DNA of 64,000 bases from Agapetus fuscipes (GCA_951799405.1 OX637363.1:1550001-1614000); one strand, 5' to 3'; shown: positions 51,575 through 61,963, counted from the first letter of the stretch. The notes: generated by a model not told the origin, from the sequence alone. Program-made: numbers and translations.

Positions 51575-51950
51575 GTATTTTTTTGTTTAATTTTAGAGCT
51601 GTTTTGATTTTAACGATATGATAAAAAACAGTTATGCTGGAGTGATGCTTTCCGGGATCTGTTGCCGTGGTCTGTGGGAGCTGGAGCTTCCGGACGTTTT
51701 ACCCATTTCTACGATGGGCTTCTTCAGCGTGAAGTATGATGATTATGATGATCTTGATGGCTTGAAGCTCCAGCTCCCACAGACCACGGCAACAGATCCC
51801 GGAAAGCATCACTCCAGCATCATCAGCCGGCCGTGTAAGCCTAAAACTCTTATTCAAAAAAAGTTATGCCATTTTTCTGCAATCTCAAACTTGAAACTGC
51901 TCTCCTGAACAATTTAATTGTTGTCGCTTGTGTCCTATAATTGCCTTTTA
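51575..51950 (-). mobile_element. M1 MITE fragment with a hairpin insertion
   Basis: Minus copy of M1 from the middle (agagctgttttgattttaac) to its end (ataattgccttttaa), broken by 51638-51862. One M1 arm is missing at the left. Confidence 0.7.
51638..51862. repeat. Inserted hairpin with GTTATGC target duplication
   Basis: GTTATGC at 51631-51637 and 51863-51869. Perfect inverted arms of about 55 bases (ggagtgatgctttccgggat ... ctgtgggagctggagctt and the reverse complement at 51767-51820), a loop of about 75 bases with gatgattatgatgatc, and an A-rich right end (attcaaaaaaa). No coding match recognised. Confidence 0.65.
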
Positions 51951-52525
51951 ATAATAATAATAATAAATGTTTATTCCAGCTTAGTCATATGGAGGGTGCA
52001 ATACGTGACCAGCCATAAAAAAATACAGAAACAAAAAAGTACATAGAAAAAAATACAAAAATTCAGCATTTAACAGTCGATATCTTTGCAACTTAGATTA
52101 GATTAGATCGGCAACAGTGCACGGTGAGTTGTTTAATTCTGGGAGATAGGGAGTGTGGGCAGTGCAGCTCTGATAGATAATAAATACAGACTGGCGTCAC
52201 GTTAGTAAGAATAAATAGGCGCTCACTTCTTGCAGAGCAATGTGTTGGAGATTTGACGCGCTGACATTCCTCACATGCAAGACGACGTGTGATTTTATAG
52301 CTCTATAAAGTCAACACCGAGAGCAGCTTCAATATATGTATGCAACTTAGATATACATTAAAGACGTTGAAATAGGTTGAGATAGGTTGAAAAATTTATA
52401 AACCTTTACGAAAGACAACACTGACATTTAGATGCAACATTTTATAAGTTCTTAAACAGCAAAGAGTTGTGATCAAGGTTGGAGTCAAGCTGCTCTGGAC
52501 AAAAAACTATTTATGTACTCCTAAG
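51951..52525. other. No gene seen
   Basis: A SINE-A tail scrap at 52078-52110 (tctttgcaacttagattaga). The rest is unassigned. Confidence 0.35.
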
Positions 52526-53132
52526 GACCGGTCCGTAGTCCAGTGGTAACACTTCGGACTCTGAATGGAAGGTTGTGGGTTCGAATCCCGGCGGAGCACA
52601 AAAAATATACCATTTATATTTTCAAATTTGCTCTTCGCTGGGTTGAAAAATTGATAAACCTTTACCAAAGACCGGTCATCGAAAGGTCCATCCAGCCTAC
52701 AGCAACTGGGGCTTTGCTTGAGAATTGTCACTTTGTAGCTTTTTTTATTTTATTTGTAAGTACACATTCAGCATTTGTAAGCGCGAGCTACACGTGTTGG
52801 TTTGTGGGCATACATCTGAGAGCTTTAAATGAATATATCCTTGCAACTTAGATTATATATATTTATTATAGATAGCGACGACCAAGCTCGTAAAAAGTCC
52901 AGTCGAAAACTCAGTTGGTAGAATGCTAGCATTCCATGCCGAGAGCAATGGTTCGTTCTCAAGGTGTACTCAGTCTTCACAAGAAATGAGAACCAGCCCC
53001 CCGGGAGCTGGGAACCCCCACTTCGAATGAAAGTGGTTGGTGTGTGGCTGGCCTCCTTACCCTTACACATGCGACACCTTCGAGGATAACGTAGGCAAGA
53101 AGTTACACTATATGTGTAGCTTAGTTGCGTTG
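52526..53132 (+). mobile_element. Composite SINE-1/SINE-2 interrupted by LINE-A end
   Basis: SINE-1 head (ggaccggtccgtagtccagt; B box gggttcgaatcccgg), body to ctttgtagc, insertion 52740-52872, gcgacgaccaagctcgtaaa then SINE-2 (aactcagttggtagaatgc; gggagctgggaacccccac; caagaagttacactatatg). A gap inside SINE-2 (gttcgttctcaaggtgtact) marks a deletion. Confidence 0.85.
52740..52872 (+). mobile_element. SINE-A/LINE-A 3' end, 5'-truncated, TAGC duplication
   Basis: tttttttattttatttgtaa to ccttgcaacttagattatat. TAGC at 52736-52739 and 52873-52876. About 133 bp. Confidence 0.75.
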
Positions 53133-53539
53133 CGAATCACCGTGGCAATTGTGTTATGCTGAAATACGTACCTACTCGCCACTATGATGTGCACGCGACT
53201 GCTTTTATATTTTATAAATCAACGATTTTGAATTAACAATCATCTTTGCATTTTCAACTAAAAAACCTTCCAGTGCTATTCACTCATAGAAAATCCATGG
53301 CTCATCCTACGACCGAAGAAACGATGATCCATGGATCAGCTGTGGTTCAAATGTGTTGTGAATAACCCTGCTACAATTTAAGGTGCACTCTATCATAAAG
53401 ATTTCTGCAAAGTTGCTGTGACGAATTTTAATAATGTTAAAAATGACGACACAAATCCTTAAATATATCAAAATATAAACTCAGGGGATCGTAGGTATTC
53501 GATGAAGTTTATCACGGATTTTGGCGCCAAACGAGAACC
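53133..53539. other. No gene seen
   Basis: An inverted pair atccatggctcatc / gatgatccatggatc near 53290-53340; otherwise nothing. Confidence 0.35.
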
Positions 53540-53544
53540 AACAA

Positions 53545-53702
53545 GTCTCATCACCACGGTAATTCTTACCTACCAAATATCGTCAATATTTGTGTGAAGA
53601 CTAATCAGCTGTTCACTTGTGGCCATCTTGGATTGACAGGTCTTCATACAAATATTACCGATCTTCGGAAGGTAAGAATTACCGTGGTGATGAGTCTTCC
53701 AG
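53545..53702. mobile_element. M2 MITE
   Basis: aagtctcatcaccacggtaa and ttaccgtggtgatgagtctt; interior ttcacttgtggccatcttgg. Full palindromic layout. Confidence 0.8.
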
Positions 53703-53743
53703 TAGCTCAGCTTCTCTTGCCATCTAATGCTCGATAGAAATCA

Positions 53744-54272
53744 ACCATTGACTTATGATATGCATGGACTAGAAATTATTTTAAAGAAAATAGATATTTT
53801 ATATCTGTTTCAACCACAGATCACGGAATATAAGTTTCAACCTACTTACGCAAATGGTCATTAGTTAGAAAGAGAATAAAGAACTTCACAGTTGCATTTC
53901 CATGTGTACAAAAAAACTCGAATGTAAAAATGTTTTTAGAAAGGTGGCAGCATTGCCGCGTGCGTAGGTACTATGCCCGGAGCAGTCCGAACATAGATGC
54001 ATGCGGTATAAATCTTGTGATCGATAAAGTTCACGAGTTTTAAAAGAAAGAGGCAATATTTTAAGAAATTATGGCAAGTGTTGTAATTGGGTGTCAAAAC
54101 ACAAAATGGAAAAAGCAAGAAAACATAAAATTTGACACGTAAAAACATGTTTTGTATGACTACACAACTGGAACGTTTGACAGGACTGAGACAAAAGTAG
54201 TAGATAGTAGGTAGAGGTACCTATGTATCAATGCAGTAAGTTAGTTTCTGCTCCTCTATGTTATTACTCAAT
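53744..54272 (+). mobile_element. THAP-exon DNA element
   Basis: From accattgacttatgatatgc through acaaaaaaactcgaatgtaa, a THAP-like first exon at 54071, tttgacaggactgagacaaa, to tctgctcctctatgttatta. The second copy at 61430-62610 is reversed and ends ccatagagtaaataac, giving possible ends ACCATTGACTTAT and ACCATAGAGTAAAT. No full transposase is present. Confidence 0.6.
54071..54142 (+). pseudogene. THAP zinc-finger first exon, decayed
   Basis: ATG opens MASVVIGCQNTKWKKQENI then KFDT before a stop; the other copy reads MACAIIGCK, with the C-x4-C pair that opens THAP domains, followed here by the basic stretch and the I-K-F that precedes the R/F-P of THAP. In this copy the first cysteine is V. 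cacgtaaaaac at the end could be a splice donor. THAP fingers bind the ends of P-type elements. Confidence 0.5.
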
Positions 54273-54449
54273 CGTGTAACCCATTTATTTTGACAGATAA
54301 GGGGACCAGCCTCACATCAATCATTTATCCCAAAGTGGGGGATTTCACTGATCCATTTGCTGTTGATTGTTGAAAAACAAACTCAAATGATTATGACGAT
54401 GTATTAAAATACGTTAATTTATTTTTGTTATTTTTCTTGTGTAGTATTT
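54273..54449. other. SINE-2 scrap and spacer
   Basis: ttgacagataaggggaccag and aagtgggggatttcac at 54290-54350 match a decayed minus SINE-2. Confidence 0.45.
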
Positions 54450-54702
54450 AATCTACAATCTAAGTTGCAAAGATAGACTGGCATCTACGGCTTATATTTA
54501 ATGCATGCCCACAAGCAGGCACATGTAAGTTCGCGTTTACACATGCTGCAAAATAAAAACAAACCTCATATTATGATCGTTAACTTTGCAACTTTACGTT
54601 CGTGTGAGGTCTTTCCCTGAAACCGGGTGGCTTGGCAAAAGTGAACCAAGTTTTTACAGCAGGGGGGGTCAGCCTCATAGCAACCTATTAGTCAAGGAAC
54701 AG
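54450..54702 (-). mobile_element. SINE-A, divergent subtype
   Basis: ctacaatctaagttgcaaag to caacctattagtcaaggaac. Has gaaaccgggtggcttggca, the variant seen at 16320. Confidence 0.8.
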
Positions 54703-54769
54703 TTAAAACATATCGACGGTTAAAAGACAATAGGGCATAAGCGACATAAACTAAATTGTTCAGTTCCCT

Positions 54770-55011
54770 TAGTACGAGTTGCAAAACTTGAGAAAAGTAA
54801 AGTATACGGAAAATATTAAAGAGTGATTTCTCTTAAAATCTGCCGTTTTTGTTTCTTACACTTTATGGTCTTATGGAAAAGAGTTACAGTGATGAAGAAA
54901 ATCAAGTTCAAAACAAACAAAAACGGCAGATTTTGGGGGAAATCACTCTTTAATAATTGCCGTAAACTTTACATTACTCAAATTTGCAACTCGTACTAAG
55001 GGTACAGGAGA
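54770..55011. mobile_element. M3 MITE inserted in M1
   Basis: Arms ttcccttagtacgagttgca and ttgcaactcgtactaaggg, flanked by cag on both sides (gttcag, caggag). Interior collinear with 33726-33943. Confidence 0.8.
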
Positions 55012-55162
55012 GTTTAATGTTTGAGGTTGCAGGAAAATGGCATAACTTTTTTTATTTTTATGATATCGTTAAAATCAAAACAGCTCTAGAATTAAAAAAA
55101 AATAAAGGCATTTATTGGCATTCCTATTAATGTGGTTTTATGATGTTTTACGATTTTTTTTA

Positions 55163-55417
55163 TGTTCTTGACTTATAGGTTGGTATGCAGCTGACCACCC
55201 ATGCTGTAAAAATGGTTCACTTTGCCAATGTCACCACTACTCAGGGAAGGACGGCAAGAGTTGCAGGGTGTATGTCCATTTGAGATTTGGTTTTTATGTT
55301 GTAGGTTCACATGCGGCATGTGCAAGCGCGAACTTGTACGTGTCTGCTTGTGAAAATGCATGTAATGTGAATCTCCAATGTAACATATCTTTGCAACTTA
55401 GATTAGATTAGATTAGA
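55163..55417 (+). mobile_element. SINE-A inserted in M1
   Basis: gttcttgacttataggttgg to ttagattagattagattaga. Full unit in the middle of the M1 block gatttttttatgtcacaagc. Confidence 0.85.
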
Positions 55418-55649
55418 CAAACGCCTTTAGGACAAAAAAGGCCAAAATCTTGTCGGTTACTCTAAAACCAGACTTTGAAAACGCAGTTGTTTGCTTGAGC
55501 ATAAACAACACAAAAATCATCGTAGAGCTATGGGAGTTAGCGCATTAGAAAGAGTGGAAAATTTCAAGTAGGATTGCATTCATAAGTCATAACTCATTCT
55601 TGACCAAAATGTCGCTTACGCCCTATTGTCTTTTAAAAGTCGATACGTA

Positions 55650-56110
55650 AATAAAATATGGATAAACAACACTTATGATCGTGTAAACAATTTGTAGAAT
55701 CGAGGATGTGATGTAATATTTATTTATAATACAGTTCACGGACATTCTTGAGTGTAATTCTAATAAATAATATGTTTTATCTACATACAACAAAATAAAA
55801 TACATAGCGCCACAGAGAAGATTTCAACGTAATTTATTTGACTGCTAACAAAACGAGAGCAGAATAATTTAAATTCAAATTTGGAATTAAAGTATAACAT
55901 TATTTTCATAAGTATGTAGGCACGTTCCATTTTTACAAATAAAAAAAACTGAATGTTGCCACACCTGGTGGTGTTGCCATACCAACTAAACAAAATATGA
56001 TTTTTAACCTACCTGTGAATTATTTTATGGTTATTCTGAATGATAAAATAAAAACAAGTCATAAATGAAGTATGGTTTTTTTTAATACAATAATATTTCT
56101 GACGGTATTT
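55650..56110. other. No gene seen; AT-rich
   Basis: Short minus frames with low-complexity composition only. Confidence 0.4.
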
Positions 56111-56129
56111 TCCTATCGTGTAATAAATT

Positions 56130-56582
56130 TGTCATAATAAAATGAAAGATGAAAGAAATATGAAAGAAGTATGTAAGGATAGAAAGAAATGGCAGTTGAT
56201 CTGTAATGTTGGCGGCTAGGGTTTATTATAGAGAAATTGGTTTTATGATTTAGTTTTTTTTTGGTGTCCATGTACATATATATTGTTATTTGTTGATTTA
56301 AAAAAATGAAATTTGTCATGTATGTTCCTTGACTTATAGGTTGGTATGCGGCTGACCCCCATGCTGTAGAAAATGGTTCACTTTGCCAATGTCACCCCTG
56401 TTTCAGAGAAGGACGGCAAGAGTTGCAGGGCTTATGTTCATTTGAGATTGGGTTTTTATATTGTAGGCCCACATGCCGCATGTGTTAGCGCGAAGTTATA
56501 CATGTCTGCTTGTGGGAATGCATTTAATATAAATCTTAAATGATATATATCTTTGCAGCTTAGATTAGATTAGATTAGATAA
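56130..56582 (+). mobile_element. LINE-A 5'-truncated copy
   Basis: Coding end MKEVCKDRKKWQLICNVGG with stop at about 56220, UTR with gatttagttttttttt, SINE-A unit from 56325, tail agattagattagattagata. A textbook view of coding end, UTR, unit and tail. Confidence 0.85.
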
Positions 56583-56689
56583 TAAAAAAAAAACATTGAA
56601 ACTAAAGAGAATTGTGCCTGTCAATACAGTAAGGAAAAATTATTAAACACCTGTTTAAGGGAAAGATGGCAATATTTGAAAAGCTTGGA

Positions 56690-57275
56690 GCTCCGGAATA
56701 GTAGAGGAAGTGTGAAAGGAAAAAGAGGTAAGGGACGACCGAGAAAAGTTTGAAGTGATCAGATTAAAGAGATTGTGAAAGAATAGGATAAACAAAGTGA
56801 ATGTAAAAGATGAAAATGTATGAAAAAGGTGATGTACCTATACGAATGATATGAAAGAAGTATTTAAGCATTTTAAGACCGGTCCGTAGTCCAGGTGGTA
56901 ACACTTCGGACTCGTAACTGGAAGGTCGTGGGTTCGAATCCCGGCGGAGCACAAAAAATATACCATTTATATTTTCAAATTTGCTCTTCGCTGGGTTGAA
57001 AATTCATAAACCTTTACCAAAGACCGGTCATCAAAAGGTCCATCCAGCCTTACAACAACTGGGTCTTGCTTGAGAATTGGCGCTTTCTACAGCGACGACC
57101 AAGCTCGCAGAGGGCTCTTGAGGTGTGATACACACAAAAACAGCGCTCACCAAATAAATCAGCCTATTTTTTTTTTTTTTTTTTCAAGCATAGGAAGAAA
57201 TGGAGGCAGCTCTGCAGAGACTCCAGCCACCCCTAGCGGAATAGCAACAAAGTTACTGTTACAGTTACAGTATAT
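56690..57275 (+). pseudogene. LINE-B copy split by SINE-1
   Basis: 56695-56873 decayed SVKGKRGKGRPRKV, then RDQIKEIVKE-like text to atgaaagaagtatttaagca; 57186-57275 resumes with caagcataggaagaaatggag, CRDSSHP-like, then tactgttacagttacagtat. Confidence 0.75.
56874..57185 (+). mobile_element. SINE-1 with L2-like tail inserted in LINE-B
   Basis: Head aagaccggtccgtagtccag, B box gggttcgaatcccgg, full body, junction, tail, poly-T of 19 bases. The flank aagcat is repeated (56866-56871 and 57186-57191). Confidence 0.85.
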
Positions 57276-57320
57276 ATGCAAGGTGTGAAAGTAATGGCGA
57301 AATAAATAAAAGTATTTCTC

Positions 57321-57570
57321 CTTGACTCATAGGTTGGCTGACCACCTATACCTACTGAAAAAAATGGTTCACTTTGCCAATGTCACCCCTGTATCAGTGA
57401 AAGTCAGCAAAAGTTGCAGGGTGCATGTTCATTTAAGGTTTGGATTTTATTTGCAAGTCCCTACACATTCAGCCTTTGTAAGCGCGAACTACAAGTGTTT
57501 GTTTGTGGGCATGCATTTCATATGAGCTTTTAATGTAAATGTATCTTTGCATCTTAGATTGTAGATTACA
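57321..57570 (+). mobile_element. SINE-A full unit
   Basis: ctccttgactcataggttgg to ctttgcatcttagattgtag. Short internal deletion near the start (ggttggctgacc). Confidence 0.8.
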
Positions 57571-57852
57571 GATTTGCTTATGGGCGTGCATCGTGTTTGA
57601 ATCTTGAATGTTGAAGTACAATTACATTTTTTAAATTTGGATTGTAAATTGTTCGGATAATTAAGCTAAATATCTACGTAAAATATTTTTCAACCTTTGA
57701 TAGGAGAAGAACATAAAAAATAAGAATATCAGGCCACCTAGTAAGGTATTGTTTGTTTGAATAATGATAGATAGTTTTTTCATCATTAGAAAGATCGATC
57801 ATTGAAGGGTTTACAAATAAAAATATTTTAGTCTAGTGGGCGAGTGGGCGCC
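57571..57852. other. No feature seen
   Basis: A SINE-A-like scrap at 57575-57615 (gcttatgggcgtgcat), otherwise nothing. Confidence 0.35.
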
Positions 57853-58190
57853 TGTATGCAAAAACGCAACTAAGCTACACATATAGTGTAACCTCTTGAC
57901 GGCGATTCGGAATAGGTTTCGTATCACACCTCAAGAGCCTTCTGCGATCTCGGTCATTGCTGTACAAAGCACCAATTCTCAAGTAAGACCCAGTCGATGT
58001 AAGACTGGATGGACCTTTAGTGACCGGCCTTTGGTAAGGCTATATGAATTTTTCACCCAGCGAAGAGCATATTTGAAAAATATAAAAGGTATTTTTTTGT
58101 GCTCCGCCGGGATTCGAACCCACAACCTTCCATTTACGAGTCCGAAGTGTTACCACTGTGGTAACGAAATTACCACCGACCTGTCCGCTC
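57853..58190 (-). mobile_element. SINE-2 3' scrap followed by SINE-1
   Basis: 57853-57900: aaaacgcaactaagctacac. 57915-58190: minus SINE-1 (tcacacctcaagagccttct; gtgctccgccgggattcgaa; head decayed with a taccactgtggtaacgaaatt duplication). Confidence 0.7.
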
Positions 58191-58211
58191 AGCTGTAGTT
58201 CCAACTATTTT

Positions 58212-58372
58212 TTTTTTTTTAAATAAGTCCTGTGCGGGAGACTCCCTAGATTCTAGAGACTCTAGGGGTCTATCTTGTTGTAGTGCCGCAGGGGTGTACG
58301 AGCTTGGTCGTCGTTACAAAGCGCCAATACTCAAGCAAGACTCAGTTGCTGTAAGGCTGGATGTAACATTGC
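58212..58372 (-). mobile_element. SINE-1 3' part with alternative poly-A tail
   Basis: Poly-T, gtcctgtgcgggagactccc, gattctagagactctagggg, the junction cgagcttggtcgtcgttaca and part of the body. Ends at aaggctggatgta. Confidence 0.8.
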
Positions 58373-58839
58373 TGACTTTGTGATACATTTTGAAGGATGA
58401 GTGAACCTGTACTGCCCATCAAAATTATTTTTAACTTTACGGTCTTCTAAAATGAAAATGTATCAGCCATTAGCGAAAGTTGATAAAGCTTAGCATTAAA
58501 AATGTGTAACAGTTTTTTTTATGGCAAAAAAGGCGCCAAATTTCTGAGCTGGAATCTTAATTGGCTCATCCATCTTGCGAGATTCAAAAAAAGCAACCCT
58601 GATTCGCTGATTGAAATGATGGATCAACGAATTTTAGCGCATCATCCGAAAACAAAAGAAAAATGTGGTACCTCAGTATTCAAATGTTTCCTTATTCGCA
58701 ATCTGATATTTTATAATATAAATTAATTTCGATGGATGGAGCATGGACGATATATGAAAGCGAACTAAGTACCTGAAATGCTTATGCATGGTAGAAATGA
58801 CTATGCAACTTAAGAGGAATGATATGTGAGTTTGCATAC
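58373..58839. other. No gene recognised
   Basis: A 74-codon frame at 58502-58726 (MCNSFFYGKKGAKFLSWNL) has no motif I know; composition is AT-rich. Confidence 0.35.
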
Positions 58840-59155
58840 GAGTATACGTATCAGTTCGCGCTTACACACGCCGCATGTGGACTTACAACATAAAAACCCA
58901 ATCTCAAATACACGTACATAAGAGTTGAAATAACAACAGGGATGATATTGGCAAAGTATACCATTCTTACAGTATGGGTAGTCAGTCTCATACCAACCTG
59001 TTAGTCAAAGAACATAAATAATTATGTTGATTGAACTAAATTTAACAAAGAATAAGAAAGTGCAATAACAAAATTTAAATTTACAAAATATCTTTAAAAC
59101 ATGAGAAATTCAAAAGCTTAAACCTAGCCGCTAAAATTACAGATAAACTGCTATT
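58840..59155 (-). mobile_element. LINE-A 5'-truncated copy, decayed
   Basis: SINE-A unit (gagtatacgtatcagttcgc to acctgttagtcaaagaacat), UTR, and coding end (cctagccgctaaaattacag) on minus. Confidence 0.65.
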
Positions 59156-59164
59156 ATATGTTTA

Positions 59165-59480
59165 TTCTTGTATAAAGCTAAATCTGCCGTTTTTGTTTCT
59201 TACACTTTATGGTCTTAGCAAATTAGTTACAGTTATGAAAAAAATCAAGCATATTTATTATTTTTTTATCTTAATTACAAAGCTTGAGAAAAATATATAA
59301 CTTAAGAATTGCCACCACAAAAAAATATTAAAAAAAACGCGTTTTTTGTACATTTTTAGCTTTTTTTTCGTGTGTGCTGTATTTCGTTTTTTTTTTTTTA
59401 CTTTTTAATTACAGAACTATACATTGTTTAGCTTCCGTACTTAACATTTTTTTTATAATGTCAATAGTTTTTGAGTAAAT
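59165..59480 (+). repeat. Dispersed element, M3-related long form
   Basis: aaatctgccgtttttgtttc to gtcaatagtttttgagtaaa; collinear with 2882-3185. Confidence 0.65.
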
Positions 59481-59671
59481 ATGATATGTATAAGCTAACA
59501 TAGGTTTCTCAGATAAATGCCATTTTTCCTATTTTCGGCGAGAGAACACACTAAAAAAGTATGAAAATCCTGTAGTTTACAAGTTTCTCATGAGAACTTC
59601 CTTATTATTAGTTAACTTGCCATGAGAAGTTACACCCAATAAAATGTTTTATCCACAATTTGTCAAATCGG

Positions 59672-59770
59672 CGAAAAAGCTCGCGAGAGTTGCAGGGCTT
59701 ATGTTCATTTGAGATTAGGTTTTTATGTTGTAAGTCCACATGCGGCATGTGTAAGCGCGAACTTATATCG
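59672..59770 (+). mobile_element. SINE-A middle fragment
   Basis: gcgagagttgcagggcttat to gtgtaagcgcgaacttat. Confidence 0.7.
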
Positions 59771-59991
59771 CCTTGGTCTTTTTTTTTGAGATCTTCGGGA
59801 CTGTCCGAGTAGGTCAGTCGAATATAAGGTGCACACTTATTTTAGTTCACGATTGTTCGTGAATGATTGAAACTTTGATATCGGCATGTTTTTTTGAAAA
59901 GTTGACCGTACTCAAAATTTAACAAAATCATTGATTTATTTTCTTTTTAAAAGGCTGCGATACTATGCCGATAATAGTTATTTATGTCACT

Positions 59992-60097
59992 GCCTGGTAA
60001 TAATAGTCTTTGTAACACGAATGCTAATTTGTGCCATGAGGCGCAGCTGAATGGCACAATACCTACACAGCAAAAGTGTTACAAAGACTAATTACGT
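59992..60097. repeat. Small foldback element
   Basis: ctggtaataatagtctttgt and acaaagactaattacgtgca are inverted partners; gtaacac/gtgttac inside. Confidence 0.5.
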
Positions 60098-60273
60098 GCA
60101 GTGGCATACAATACTTTTTCTAAGACCATGAAGTAAATAACAAAATAGTAAATAGTAGTCATTATAATGTACTCGTCCATTTGAAGCAATTAACAACTTA
60201 CTTATGTCAAAACGTGTATTTTATCATTCCCTTCTAAACGAGCATAAAAATGTAAAATTATAGATACCTTTAT

Positions 60274-60544
60274 GTGAGTCGTATAAATGCAAACGCCGTC
60301 AACTCCTTACGCGATGATTTTGAGAAAAATAAATTTGTAAACTTGTAAAACGACAACACCATTTGGAGATGACGGCGTTTGCACGAAATCATACTCTTTC
60401 AATTAAAATTACGAAGGATTAAGTGAGGTTTACATTATATCGCACAAAGCACATGATTTGTTACACTGCGCAGAATCAAATTCAATCATTATCTCAAAAA
60501 TCATAAATTTTGGAGATGACGGCGTTTGCAGTAATACGACTCAT
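60274..60544. mobile_element. MITE with GAGTCGTAT ends
   Basis: gagtcgtataaatgcaaacg and cgtttgcagtaatacgactc; sub-terminal ccgtcaactcc against ggagatgacgg. A third copy of the ggagatgacggcgtttgca word lies at 60366-60385. Confidence 0.65.
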
Positions 60545-60546
60545 AT

Positions 60547-61170
60547 CTGTAATCTAAGTTGCAAAGATATATTGCCATTTAAGGCTCATATTTAATGCAT
60601 GCCGGTGGGTCAGGAATAATTTCCCGTTTCGGTGTCTATTTCAAATCCAAAATAAATACCGGCAAGGTGTAAGTACTCAGCCTTCACAAGAAATGAGAAC
60701 CTGCCCTCCCGGGAGCTGGGAAACCCTCATTTCAACTGAAAGTGGTTGGTGTGAGGCCGGCCCCCTTACCCGTAAAAATAAATAGGTCCCGAGTCGCCAT
60801 ATCGCCATGTCGCGAACACATCAAATTTTGCAGACAGAAGCTTTGCGGTGGCCGGGCCGGTTGCCTGGAACAATTTTCCCATCGGTGTTCGCGCGAACCA
60901 GCCTACCACCACCTTCAGAAAGGAACTGAAGACACTACTTTTCTCCAGAAGCCATGGCGCCCTTGAGATGGTCGTGGACCATTAAATGGCGCCACAGGAA
61001 AGAAATCATCCATCATCATCATATGCGACCCCTTCGGGGGTAACGCGGCAAGAAGCTACACTTTAATGTGTAGCTTAGTTGAAAATCTAAGTTGCAAAGA
61101 TATATTTACGTTTAAGGCTCATATTTAAATGCATGCTCACAAGCAGGCACATGTAAGTTCCCACTTACAC
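60547..61170. mobile_element. SINE-2 with an L2-like insert, flanked by SINE-A scraps
   Basis: 60547-60603 and 61083-61165 are minus SINE-A 3' ends (ctaagttgcaaagatatatt). Between them a plus SINE-2 (ggtgggtcaggaataatttc to gaatcgcc-type text, resuming at 61022 atgcgaccccttcgggggta, end gtgtagcttagttg). SINE-2 lacks its tRNA head. The gap holds the L2-like piece. Confidence 0.7.
60804..61021 (+). pseudogene. L2/CR1-like LINE C-terminus inserted in SINE-2
   Basis: Encodes DRSFAVAGPVAWNNFPIGVR, then TTTFRKELKTLLFSRSHGAL and a stop near 60983, then taaatggcgccacag and a (ATC)n tail. A third L2-like lineage. Confidence 0.75.
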
Positions 61171-61429
61171 ATTTTTTTTTTGTGCAAGGTTACTCTACTG
61201 AACAAGTTTTTTCCATTATTTTCGTTTATTGGCAACCACAAGAGATAAATGCCGTTTTTTGGTTGTTTAATGAACCAATTTAAACTCCTTAATGAACTAG
61301 AATAATAGGTTATGTTTACGCCTATAATTATGACAGATAAATCACTTTTTTTTTCGTAGCACGACATTGAAATTCTCGAACTAATTGGTTTTGTAAATTG
61401 ACCATTACAAATGTGTAATACTCATTCAT
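61171..61429. other. No feature seen
   Basis: AT-rich spacer. Confidence 0.35.
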
Positions 61430-61514
61430 GATAGTAAAAACCATAGAGTAAATAACATAGAGGAGCAGAAACTAACTAATACTCCATTGATACAATTATA
61501 CTACCTAACAGAAG

Positions 61515-61750
61515 CGAAGGGTGACATACAAGCCGATTCCCATCGGTTTCGCGTTTAAAATGAGGCAAAAATGATAATAAAGTAGACTGTATGTTTTCAA
61601 TCGGGGAAAAATACGTATTGTTTCTTTGGTTTTAAATGTATTTTTTTTTTCTCTATGACTTTTTTACTTTGTGCCTATAATTTTTAACTACTTTGTTACA
61701 TCATTTTAAAAGGGAAGCCGATGGGAACCGGATTGTATGGCACCCTTCGC
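61515..61750. mobile_element. MITE with GCGAAGGGTG ends
   Basis: gcgaagggtgacatacaagc and ttgtatggcacccttcgc, continuing gattcccatcgg against ccgatgggaacc. AT-rich interior. No clear target duplication. Confidence 0.7.
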
Positions 61751-61865
61751 CACTGCTACCTACCACTTTTGTCTCAGTCCTGTCAAACGTTGCAGTTGTG
61801 TAGTCATACAAAACATGTTTTTACGTGTCAAAATTTATGTTTTCTTGCTTTCTTCATTTTGTGTA

Positions 61866-61963
61866 AAAATAAATAGGTTCAACTCGCCATATGCGACCTC
61901 TTCGGGGATAATGCGGCAAGAAGTTACACTATATGTGTAGCTTAGTTGCGTTTTTTTGCGTTT
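61866..61963 (+). mobile_element. SINE-2 3' half in a THAP-like exon
   Basis: aaaataaataggttcaactc, ctcttcggggataatgcggc, gtgtagcttagttgcg. Confidence 0.75.

Larger units (their letters stand above)
54713..55643 (+). mobile_element. M1 MITE carrying M3 and SINE-A
   Basis: Arms tcgacggttaaaagacaata and attgtcttttaaaagtcga; TA at 54711-54712 and 55644-55645. Interior blocks collinear with 24018-24429 after removal of 54770-55011 and 55163-55417. Confidence 0.8.

Noticed and set aside
53281..53345. Small inverted repeat with atccatgg words as a MITE
   Set aside because: Arms too short and no second copy seen.
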